Shown here in pieces: positions 33,813 to 41,701 of a DNA stretch of 64,000 nt. The notes beneath the pieces are model-generated. The model did not search any database and had not been told where the DNA came from. It worked only from the letters and a program-made list of their open reading frames with translations. Source of the DNA: Mucilaginibacter sp. (GTDB lineage Bacteria > Bacteroidota > Bacteroidia > Sphingobacteriales > Sphingobacteriaceae); assembly GCF_025362475.1 (NCBI RefSeq), contig NZ_JANYGH010000061.1, positions 18,703-82,702 on the forward strand. Reading direction: 5' to 3'. The stretch's first letter is position 1, and each line of letters opens with the position of its first letter. A program made the translations under genes and the position numbers.

Positions 33813-35441
33813 ATGAGGCTCAGGTTATATCTTTTATTTTCATGGCTACTGTTGATAAACCTGGATGGGTATGCGCAAACGGCGGCTACCGATTCGTTGT
33901 TAAATAAACTCAATACCGTACTGGCTGATAAAGACCGGTATGTAAAGCAAAAAACGGACCGCATTGATGAACTTAAAAAACAGGTAGGCCAGGCCGGCAA
34001 CATCAATAAAAAGTATAATATTTACCAGCAGTTGTATAACGAGTACAAAAACTTTAGCTACGATTCGGCCTACAACTACGCTAAAAAACTCCAGGCAACC
34101 GCCGCCCTGCTTAATGATCCGGGCCGAATGGCCTCTTCTAAAATGGAACTGGGTTTTACGCTCATTTCATCGGGCATGTTTAAAGAAACCCTGGAAACGC
34201 TTAACAATATCAACCTTCAATACCTTTCTGCAAATGATAAGGTGGAATACTATTTTCTTATGGCCCGAAGCTATTTCGATCTGTCGGATTTTGACCGGAA
34301 CGTTGATTACTCTGCAACCTACAATCCAAAAGGAATCGCCTGTATTGATTCGGCGCTTTCATGCGCCATTCCGGACACTTACAATTATTTGGCTTTAAAA
34401 GGATTGCAGGCGCTGCGAACATCCAACAATGATGCGGGCGTAAAGTACTACAACGCCTTATTGCAGCTTAAAAATTTAACACCTAACCAATTTGCTGTCA
34501 GCGCGTGCTCGCTCAGCTATATCTGCGAGGTGCAGGGCAAGCAGGATCAATCAACCCAATTACTCATCCAGGCAGCTATTGCCGATATTCAATCGGCTAC
34601 TAAAGAAACCGTAGCCATATATAAACTCGCTGATTTCCTGTACAAAAAGGGCGATCTCAACAATGCTTTCATCTACATTAAGCAGGCCATGGACGATGCA
34701 ACCTTTTACGGGGCCAGGCACAGGCAGGTAGCCATTAGTAGTATTTTGCCCATTATTGAGGCGCAGCGCATTAGTACGGTAGAGCAGCAAAAACGGTCGT
34801 TGTTTATATACTCGTCCATCATTACCGTACTGGTGCTTTTTGTGGTGGTATTTGCGGTGATCATTTTTCGTCAGCTCAAAAAATTACGCATTGCCGATGA
34901 TCTGATCAAGGAAGCCAATGTATCCTTGCAGGAAAGCAATGTAGCGCTGGAGGCTCTGAATCGCAATTTAAGTACCGCCAACAAGATCAAGAACGAATAC
35001 ATAGGCTATTACTTCAACATCAACTCCATTTATATTGATAAACTGGAAAGCTTCCAGAAATCGCTGGATAAAAAGCTAAGCAGCAAACGTTATGAAGACG
35101 CGCAGGCTGCCATTAAAAGCCTGAACCTGGAAAACGAGCGACACCAATTGTTCCATACCTTCGATAAAGTTTTCATTTCGCTTTTCCCTGATTTTATTGG
35201 CCGCTTTGATGTCTTGTTCCATACAGGCGAAAAAATTGCAGTGGCCGAGGGACAGTTGCTCAGTACCGAGCACCGTATTTTTGCCCTCATCAGGATGGGC
35301 ATCCACGATACCGACAGGATAGCCAAACTGCTGGGCTACTCGGTGAATACCATTTACTCCTACAAAAATCGCATCAAAAACAAATCGTTCATTGCCAATG
35401 ATGAATTTGAAGATCATATTATGGCGATAGAGGCGGTGTAA
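33813..35441 (+). CDS. SusR-type membrane-spanning transcriptional regulator (DUF6377)
   Basis: A 542-residue regulator. An N-terminal signal/anchor (LRLYLLFSWLLLINLDGYAQ) leads to a periplasmic TPR-rich half, one membrane helix at about 331-350 (LFIYSSIITVLVLFVVVFAVIIF), a coiled coil (LIKEANVSLQESNVALEALNRNLSTANKI) and a cytosolic DUF6377 region (NEYIGYYFNINSIYIDKL...). The C-terminus carries a helix-turn-helix (LSTEHRIFALIRMGIHDTDRIAKLLGYSVNTIYSYKNRIKNKS). The architecture is that of SusR, the maltose-sensing activator of the starch system in Bacteroides thetaiotaomicron. It stands directly upstream of a starch-type SusCDE/GH31/GH13 locus, which makes that role likely here. Confidence 0.88.
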   Translation: MRLRLYLLFSWLLLINLDGYAQTAATDSLLNKLNTVLADKDRYVKQKTDRIDELKKQVGQAGNINKKYNIYQQLYNEYKNFSYDSAYNYAKKLQATAALLNDPGRMASSKMELGFTLISSGMFKETLETLNNINLQYLSANDKVEYYFLMARSYFDLSDFDRNVDYSATYNPKGIACIDSALSCAIPDTYNYLALKGLQALRTSNNDAGVKYYNALLQLKNLTPNQFAVSACSLSYICEVQGKQDQSTQLLIQAAIADIQSATKETVAIYKLADFLYKKGDLNNAFIYIKQAMDDATFYGARHRQVAISSILPIIEAQRISTVEQQKRSLFIYSSIITVLVLFVVVFAVIIFRQLKKLRIADDLIKEANVSLQESNVALEALNRNLSTANKIKNEYIGYYFNINSIYIDKLESFQKSLDKKLSSKRYEDAQAAIKSLNLENERHQLFHTFDKVFISLFPDFIGRFDVLFHTGEKIAVAEGQLLSTEHRIFALIRMGIHDTDRIAKLLGYSVNTIYSYKNRIKNKSFIANDEFEDHIMAIEAV

Positions 35442-35975
35442 TTTGGGTAGGAAATAACGCAGACTAACCAAGATAAAGGCTCGCCCGTTCTACGCTTCGC
35501 TTATCCACTCTTTAACTTAGTTGAAAAGAGATGTTTCAACTATAGCTAATCAAAACTAAAAACTTTTCAATCCTTCTTTACAGCGAAGCTGGAATGAGAT
35601 ATTACACCTGCAAAGTGGGGATTGGCTGGTGAGTATTTGCCAGCATAGAGAGCCGATTGCTCCGGCGGCCTATTTTATATTGTACAACATTTTCCATACT
35701 TCCGCGCCCAAAGCACATTTACATGTGATCACAAAGTTGGTAAAGTGCGCCCATGCCTTGTTTTTGCCCAATATCGACTCTTTTTAAATCTATATTGGCT
35801 TTATATTGGTTTGTAATTAAATTCCTGATAATCAATGATATATAAAGAGTATTTCTTTTGTATTTTCTATATTGAACTATCGCGCTATTGTTTTGCCAAA
35901 ATTGCCTCCTTTTATTTGATCCTGATTTGCCAACCAAGGCAAGTGCTAACAAACCAATTTAAAACCAATAATTAA
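35442..35975. other. Control region between the SusR-type regulator and the starch SusC gene
   Basis: 534 bases with no supported gene. TATATTGG occurs twice in tandem at 35791-35798 and 35802-35809, 11 bases apart, so both lie on one face of the helix. This is a candidate binding site for the upstream regulator. A 10-base palindrome TGTGATCACA is at 35724-35733. AT content rises towards the SusC start. No exact TAnnTTTG box was found on the plus strand. Confidence 0.4.
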
Positions 35976-38936
35976 ATGAAAAAAGTTTACTTATTCAAGT
36001 ACGGCCTGACCGTGCTGCTTTTAATTTCTGCAATAGCTGTATTTGCTCAAAAAAACACTTTCAAAGGCAAGGTGGTTGATGAGCTTAATCAGCCGTTACC
36101 AGGCGCTACTGTTCATGTAAAAGGAACAGATCAGGCTACCGTTACCGATATGAACGGCGCCTTTACCCTGTCGGGCAGTCAGGTCACAGTAACCGTTCAG
36201 ATCTCATTTGTAGGATACGACCTGCTGGAACCCGTGCTGAAGGTCAATGAAAACCCTGTTATTAAGTTAATTCCTAATTCGAAATCATTAACAGAGGTGG
36301 TTGTAGTGGGCTACGGAACCGTAAGGAAATCCGATCTTACAGGTTCTGTATCAAACATCGGCAGTAAAGATCTTAATCCGGGATCTGTAACTAACCCTTT
36401 GCAGCAGCTTACGGGTAAAGCTGCAGGTGTAAGCGTTACGCAGATAGGCAGCGAGCCTGGTGTTGCACCAACCGTGCGTATCCGTGGCATAACGTCATTA
36501 CAGGGCGGTAACGACCCACTGGTGGTAGTTGATGGTATACAGGGCAATATGGACCTGTTAAACCAGGTGCCGCCAAGTGAAATTGCTGCAGTGGATATAC
36601 TGAAAGATGCATCGGCGACAGCCATTTACGGTTCACGTGGTGCACCGGGTGTAATAGTTATTACCACCAAGAAAGGCAGTTCAGGCAAAAGCAGTGTAGA
36701 GTACACAGATAACACCTCGATGGATGTGATCGCCAAAAAACTCTCTGAATTAAATGCCGCCGAGTGGACAGCACAAGCCGAAAAGCAGGGTGTTGACGTA
36801 TCGGCCAATCATGGCTCAAACACCGATTGGTTTAACTTACTTACCAGGAACGGGGTTACACAAAACCATTCCCTGGCTTTTGGCGGTGGCGCCAATGGTT
36901 TTAGTTACCGTGCCTCGGTAAGTGCTATTAACCAAACAGGTATTGTTATCAACTCAAACTATAAAAAATATATAGGCAGGATAACGGCAACCCAAAAGGC
37001 TTTGGATGATAAGCTTACCCTTACCATGAATGTAAACAGCGGCGTTAATGACGCTGTTTATAGTCCAATAGGTATTGGTCGTGCGGCATTCAATTCAAAC
37101 CTCATCAGCAATACCTATGTATCAAGGCCAACGGACCCGGTATTTAATACCAATGGATCTTACTATGCCGACCCCAATGTATTTCAATACATTAATCCGT
37201 ATGCCGTTTCACAAACTGTTAAAAACAATGTGAACACTAATAACCTGTTTGGCAGCTTAAGGGCCGACCTGGATATTTACAAAGGTTTATCGGCGGGATG
37301 GTTTGGCAGCTGGCGTAAATCTGATACCAACACCGGCTATTACGCGCCGGCGGCATCAACCATTGCAACGGCAATTGATAACAAAGGTATCGGCAATATC
37401 AGCAATAGTCACGTTGATGAAAAACTCATGGATATCAGCTTAAACTACAAACATGAATTTGGTTTAAGTCATTTCGACGCGTTGGCTATTTATGAGTGGC
37501 AGGCACAAACCTATAATGGCAGCTTTGCGCAGGGCAGGGGCTTTATCAATGACCTGGCCAGCTACAATGCTTTACAACTGGGTGATATTTCAAAAGTTTT
37601 GCAGGGCGATATTTCATCCTATAAAAACGACAGGAGGCTGGTATCCTACATCGGCCAGATCCACTATTCCTACGATAATAAATACCTGTTAACCGCCAGT
37701 TTCAGGCGCGATGGTTCAACTGTATTTGGGGTTAACAACAAATGGGCAAATTTCCCATCTGCAGCAATTGCATGGCGAATTGACCGGGAAGGTTTCATGA
37801 AGGATCAAAACGTTTTAAGCAGCTTAAAATTACGTGTAGGCTACGGTGTTACCGGTAACCAGCAGGGGATAGGGCCTCAAAACTCTATCGCTTTGGTTGG
37901 CCAGGCCGGCTCTGTATTCTTCGGCGGGTCAACCATACCAAATTACGCGGCTACCCAAAATTCAAATCCAAACTTAAGGTGGGAAACACGTAAGCAAACA
38001 GATATTGGTTTAGATTTTTCATCACATGACACCCGTTTTAACGGTACTGTTGATGTGTACAACGCCAATACAGAAAACCTGCTGTTTAATTACACCGTAC
38101 CACTTGAAGGTCCGTTTTTAACCACCAATATACTGGCCAACGTGGGTACTTTACGTTCGCGCGGTCTGGAGCTTTCTTTAAGCTACATGGTTATTAAAAA
38201 TCAAAATACCACTTTAACACTTGCAGCTAATGGCTCATTAATGCAAAGCAAGGTTACCAAACTTGGCGGCAAAATTGAAGGCTATGATATACCAACCAAT
38301 TATGTTGGATGGGGCGGCGGCGGTAACGCGTACCTTGTTGTAGGCAAACCGGTGGGTACCTTCCTTATTTTAAAACACCTGGGCAAAGATGCCAACAGTG
38401 CCGAAGCTGTTGTTGATCAGGATAAAAACGGCACTATTGACCAGGGATCGCAAAGTAAGGACAGGATTGAAGAAGGCCAGGCATTACCAAAATACACTTA
38501 TGCCTTTACCCCAAGCTTTACCTACAAAAACTTTGATGCATCGATGGTTTGGCGCGGATCTGGCGGTAATAAAATTTACAATGGCCTGCGCCAGGAGCTA
38601 AGTTTATTAGAAAACCTGGGGAAATCAAATGTGCTTTCAAGCGCCGTGCCACTGGGCATCCAATCATCCCAATACGGATCTGACCTTTGGTTGGAGAGCG
38701 GATCATACTTAAGATGGGAAAACCTCTCTTTAGGATACAGGTTTAACCTCACCAAAGTTAAATACATCAGCGCGCTGCGTTTATCCTTAACCGGCCAAAA
38801 CCTGGCCATCATTACCAAATACAAAGGTATTGACCCCGAGTTGGATACAAGCGGCGGAAGCTCATCAGGTGCCGACTACGGAACTTACCCCCGTACCAGG
38901 ACCTTTTCAATAGGCTTAAACGTTGTTTTAAAATAA
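35976..38936 (+). CDS. SusC/RagA-type TonB-linked transporter of the starch locus
   Basis: A 986-residue outer-membrane importer for malto-oligosaccharides by context. After a signal peptide (YGLTVLLLISAIAVFAQ) come a carboxypeptidase-regulatory-like domain (KGKVVDELNQPLPGATVHVKGT), the SusC signature SLTEVVVVGYGTVRKSDLTGSV, the plug (PTVRIRGITSLQGGNDPLVVVDG...PPSEIAAVDILKDASATAIYGSRGAPGVIVITTKKG) and a barrel ending YPRTRTFSIGLNVVLK. There is no STN domain, in line with control by the SusR-type regulator instead of a FecR/sigma pair. SusD follows after 7 bases. Confidence 0.95.
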   Translation: MKKVYLFKYGLTVLLLISAIAVFAQKNTFKGKVVDELNQPLPGATVHVKGTDQATVTDMNGAFTLSGSQVTVTVQISFVGYDLLEPVLKVNENPVIKLIPNSKSLTEVVVVGYGTVRKSDLTGSVSNIGSKDLNPGSVTNPLQQLTGKAAGVSVTQIGSEPGVAPTVRIRGITSLQGGNDPLVVVDGIQGNMDLLNQVPPSEIAAVDILKDASATAIYGSRGAPGVIVITTKKGSSGKSSVEYTDNTSMDVIAKKLSELNAAEWTAQAEKQGVDVSANHGSNTDWFNLLTRNGVTQNHSLAFGGGANGFSYRASVSAINQTGIVINSNYKKYIGRITATQKALDDKLTLTMNVNSGVNDAVYSPIGIGRAAFNSNLISNTYVSRPTDPVFNTNGSYYADPNVFQYINPYAVSQTVKNNVNTNNLFGSLRADLDIYKGLSAGWFGSWRKSDTNTGYYAPAASTIATAIDNKGIGNISNSHVDEKLMDISLNYKHEFGLSHFDALAIYEWQAQTYNGSFAQGRGFINDLASYNALQLGDISKVLQGDISSYKNDRRLVSYIGQIHYSYDNKYLLTASFRRDGSTVFGVNNKWANFPSAAIAWRIDREGFMKDQNVLSSLKLRVGYGVTGNQQGIGPQNSIALVGQAGSVFFGGSTIPNYAATQNSNPNLRWETRKQTDIGLDFSSHDTRFNGTVDVYNANTENLLFNYTVPLEGPFLTTNILANVGTLRSRGLELSLSYMVIKNQNTTLTLAANGSLMQSKVTKLGGKIEGYDIPTNYVGWGGGGNAYLVVGKPVGTFLILKHLGKDANSAEAVVDQDKNGTIDQGSQSKDRIEEGQALPKYTYAFTPSFTYKNFDASMVWRGSGGNKIYNGLRQELSLLENLGKSNVLSSAVPLGIQSSQYGSDLWLESGSYLRWENLSLGYRFNLTKVKYISALRLSLTGQNLAIITKYKGIDPELDTSGGSSSGADYGTYPRTRTFSIGLNVVLK

Positions 38937-38943
38937 TCAGATC

Positions 38944-40425
38944 ATGAAAAATATATTATTCAGTATTTTTATTATTGGCCTTGCTGCTCAAAGCTGCACC
39001 AAGGTTAATGAAAACGTATATGACAAATATGCTGCTAACCAATTTTACTCAACACCGGCTGGTGCAGATGTGGCGTTGGCAAGCGTATATGCAAAAGTTA
39101 CCGGCTCATGGGGTTCTAATTATGCCGGCAGGGATAACTGCTGGTATGACCTTAACTGCTTCTCATCTGATGAGCAGGTAATACCCCACCGTAATACCGG
39201 CGACTGGCAGCTTGATTTTGCACAGTTATATACCCGCACCGCATTGCCAAGTCTTGGTATCATTAACAATACGTGGAACTGGGCTTACTCCACCATTTAC
39301 ACCGCCAACTTAGCAATATCCGAGCTTACCGCGGCAAAAGCAGATCCGGCAAAAATAGCTGAGGCTAAAGTTACCCGCGCCTGGCTTTATTATCTGCTGA
39401 TAGATGATTTTGGTGATGTGCCTTTTTACACAGATAACAACACCGATATCTCCAAAATTCCGCAGGAAAAAAGAGCCACCATTTACAATTTTATAGTAAG
39501 TGAGCTTAAAGCCAATGTAGACCTTTTATCTGAAACAAGAGGCGGCGCTTACTATGGCAGGTTTAATAAATGGGCCGGATACACGGTATTGGCCAAAGTT
39601 TACTTAAATGCCGAAGTGTATACCGGTACCGCACATTGGGCAGAAGCGCTTGCAGCTTGTAACAAAGTAGCATCCGGCGGTTTTACCTTACACCCGGCAA
39701 GTGCGAGTACAGGCAGCGCGCTGGGCAATACCTATTATGACCTTTTTGGCGATGTATGCCCTAACGATGAAACCATTTTTGCCTTGTTTATTACGCAAAA
39801 CGTAATCAGCGGTAATATCTACGCCATCAGGAGTTTAAATAGTCCGAATGGTACCGCGCTGATCGGTTTTGCCGGCTGGAATGGTACCATCATCCCGTCA
39901 GAGTATTATGATAAGTTTGATAATGCCGATATAAGGAAGAAACAATTCCTGGTTGGCGCACAGGCCGGTGGTACTACTTATACCAAAGAGGTATCATCAT
40001 TAATTGATCCGGGCGCAGGGCCTAATGAGGGTATCAGGGATGTTAAATTCTTCCCGGTAAAACCATCAGACGGCAGCGGCGAATCAAATGATTTTCCAGT
40101 GTACAGGTATGCGGATGTATTGCTGATGCAAGCCGAGTGTAACTTTCGGTTAGGAAACGCAGCAGCAGCGGCCCCTTTCCTTAACCAGGTTAGGGAAAGA
40201 GCCGGCCTTAACGATATAGGCTCGCCCACCCTCGATAATATTTACGATGAAAGAGGATTTGAATTGAATATGGAAGGCCACCGCAGGCAGGATATGATCA
40301 GGTTTGATAAGTTTTTGCTGGCACATGGTTTTGTACAAACAACACCTGCCTATAGGAAATTATTCCCTATCCCAACTGCCGCGCTTAACGCAAACACCAG
40401 TTTGAAACAAAACACAGGTTATTAA
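38944..40425 (+). CDS. SusD/RagB-type glycan-binding lipoprotein of the starch locus
   Basis: A 493-residue surface lipoprotein with lipidated C18 (GLAAQSCTKV). SusD hallmarks are the first helices (NQFYSTPAGADVALASVYAKVTGSW), NLAISELTAAKADPAKIAEAKVTRAWLYYLLIDDFGDVPFYTD, FPVYRYADVLLMQAECNFRLGN, and DERGFELNMEGHRRQDMIRFDKFL near the end, finishing LFPIPTAALNANTSLKQNTGY. It binds glycan chains at the cell surface and caps the SusC barrel. Starch specificity is inferred from the amylase and glucosidase genes downstream. Confidence 0.95.
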   Translation: MKNILFSIFIIGLAAQSCTKVNENVYDKYAANQFYSTPAGADVALASVYAKVTGSWGSNYAGRDNCWYDLNCFSSDEQVIPHRNTGDWQLDFAQLYTRTALPSLGIINNTWNWAYSTIYTANLAISELTAAKADPAKIAEAKVTRAWLYYLLIDDFGDVPFYTDNNTDISKIPQEKRATIYNFIVSELKANVDLLSETRGGAYYGRFNKWAGYTVLAKVYLNAEVYTGTAHWAEALAACNKVASGGFTLHPASASTGSALGNTYYDLFGDVCPNDETIFALFITQNVISGNIYAIRSLNSPNGTALIGFAGWNGTIIPSEYYDKFDNADIRKKQFLVGAQAGGTTYTKEVSSLIDPGAGPNEGIRDVKFFPVKPSDGSGESNDFPVYRYADVLLMQAECNFRLGNAAAAAPFLNQVRERAGLNDIGSPTLDNIYDERGFELNMEGHRRQDMIRFDKFLLAHGFVQTTPAYRKLFPIPTAALNANTSLKQNTGY

Positions 40426-40435
40426 TTATTGAGTT

Positions 40436-41524
40436 ATGAAAAAAATAATCAATTTAACATTAGTAGCAATGGCCTTTATGGCCGTTGCCTGCCATAAGCA
40501 GGCCGAGCTTACCACGCTAAAGCCTGTTGCTTTTACGGGTACTGTAACCGCGTCAACCACAACGGCTACGCTTACACCGGCTACAGATGATCAATCGGTG
40601 ATCACATTTACCTGGCCGGCGGTGGTGTATCCTTACAAATCGCACGTAACCTATACGCTGCAGGCTGATTTGCCCACAGACACCGTGGGTGCTAACGCCT
40701 GGCAAAATGCCACATCGGTATTAATTGGTAATGATGTATTAACCAAAACCTATAAAGGCAGCGAGTTAAACACCTTGGCACTTGCCCTGGGTGTCACTCC
40801 AAATGAGGTAGGTAAAATGGTTTTCAGGATACAGGCTTACCAGGACAGGAACGCTTACACCAAAGCTATAACGCTTACCGTAAGTCCGTATAAAATAATC
40901 CTGCCGCCAAGCAATAATTACCCGGTATTATACCTGCCTGGCGATTATCAGGGCTGGTCGCCGGGTACAGCGGGCACGGTTGCGGCATCGGTACCCAACA
41001 TTTATGAAGGTTACATTTATGAACCCGCCGGTGGCAGCTATCACTTTAAGTTTACCAGCGCACCAGACTGGGACCACATTAACTATGGCGATGGCGGTAC
41101 AGGTTTACTAAGCACCGACGGAACCAAGGGCGATTTGGTATTGCCAGGCCCGGGTGTTTATGAACTGGTTGCCAACCCATCTGCCCTAAAGTGGTCATAT
41201 ACCCTGGTTACCTGGGGCATTATTGGCGATGCTACACCAGGCAGCTGGGATAAGGATACCCAAATGACCTACGATGCCACCAAAAAAGTTTGGACAGTAA
41301 CAGCAGATATGCTTGCCAGTGGTTCATTCAAATTCAGGGCTAATAATCAGTGGGCTATTGATTTTGGTGTAACCGCAGATGGCAAACTTCAATATGCTGA
41401 TAATCCTGCGTTACCCTACAACGGATCATTAAATAACTTAACAGTGCCGTCAAATGGTAATTATACCATTACGTTAGATCTGCATGATCCTAACAACTAC
41501 AATTTTAAGTTAAAGAAAAACTAA
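40436..41524 (+). CDS. SusE/SusF-like outer-membrane starch-binding lipoprotein
   Basis: A 362-residue lipoprotein (lipobox MAVAC, Cys at residue 19). The N-terminal half resembles the SusE immunoglobulin-like domain (ITFTWPAVVYPYKSHVTYTLQADLPTDT...VFRIQAYQD). The C-terminal half holds two starch-binding modules in tandem: NYPVLYLPGDYQGWSPGTAGTVA... (about 160-255) and WGIIGDATPGSWDKDTQMTYDATKKVWTVTADMLASGSFKFRANNQWAIDFG (about 258-362), with surface tryptophans of the type that stack on glucose rings. It is 10 bases after SusD, the position SusE takes in the model starch system. Function is starch capture at the surface. Confidence 0.92.
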   Translation: MKKIINLTLVAMAFMAVACHKQAELTTLKPVAFTGTVTASTTTATLTPATDDQSVITFTWPAVVYPYKSHVTYTLQADLPTDTVGANAWQNATSVLIGNDVLTKTYKGSELNTLALALGVTPNEVGKMVFRIQAYQDRNAYTKAITLTVSPYKIILPPSNNYPVLYLPGDYQGWSPGTAGTVAASVPNIYEGYIYEPAGGSYHFKFTSAPDWDHINYGDGGTGLLSTDGTKGDLVLPGPGVYELVANPSALKWSYTLVTWGIIGDATPGSWDKDTQMTYDATKKVWTVTADMLASGSFKFRANNQWAIDFGVTADGKLQYADNPALPYNGSLNNLTVPSNGNYTITLDLHDPNNYNFKLKKN

Positions 41525-41528
41525 TCAA

Positions 41529-41554
41529 TAAGGCGGCACGAAAGCGCCGCCTTA
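41529..41554 (+). terminator. Hairpin just after the SusE/F-like gene
   Basis: Arms 41529-41537 and 41546-41554 pair perfectly over 9 GC-rich positions with an 8-base loop, starting 4 bases after the stop codon. No U-run follows immediately, so it may protect the 3' end of the susCDE message rather than terminate. Confidence 0.55.
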
Positions 41555-41617
41555 TGAATATCTATTTTTAATAATTTGACTATGTTATTGAGAATTACAT
41601 AGGTGCTTAGTTGATTA

Positions 41618-41652
41618 CAGGGTGCCATACCTGGTTGGCACTCCTGTTTTTT
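41618..41652 (+). terminator. Intrinsic terminator or attenuator between binding genes and enzymes
   Basis: Arms 41618-41627 and 41636-41646 pair over 10 positions with one bulged base, followed at once by six T (41647-41652). It lies 50 bases before the GH31 gene, with no clear promoter between, so partial read-through is probable. Confidence 0.7.
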
Positions 41653-41701
41653 ACCTGCAATTATTTTACAGCAATAACAAACTCATTACCCAGATTAATT
41701 C

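Noticed and set aside
35724..35733. TGTGATCACA as a CRP-type site
   Set aside because: The classical site has TGTGA and TCACA separated by six bases; here the halves are fused, so it is probably a chance palindrome.
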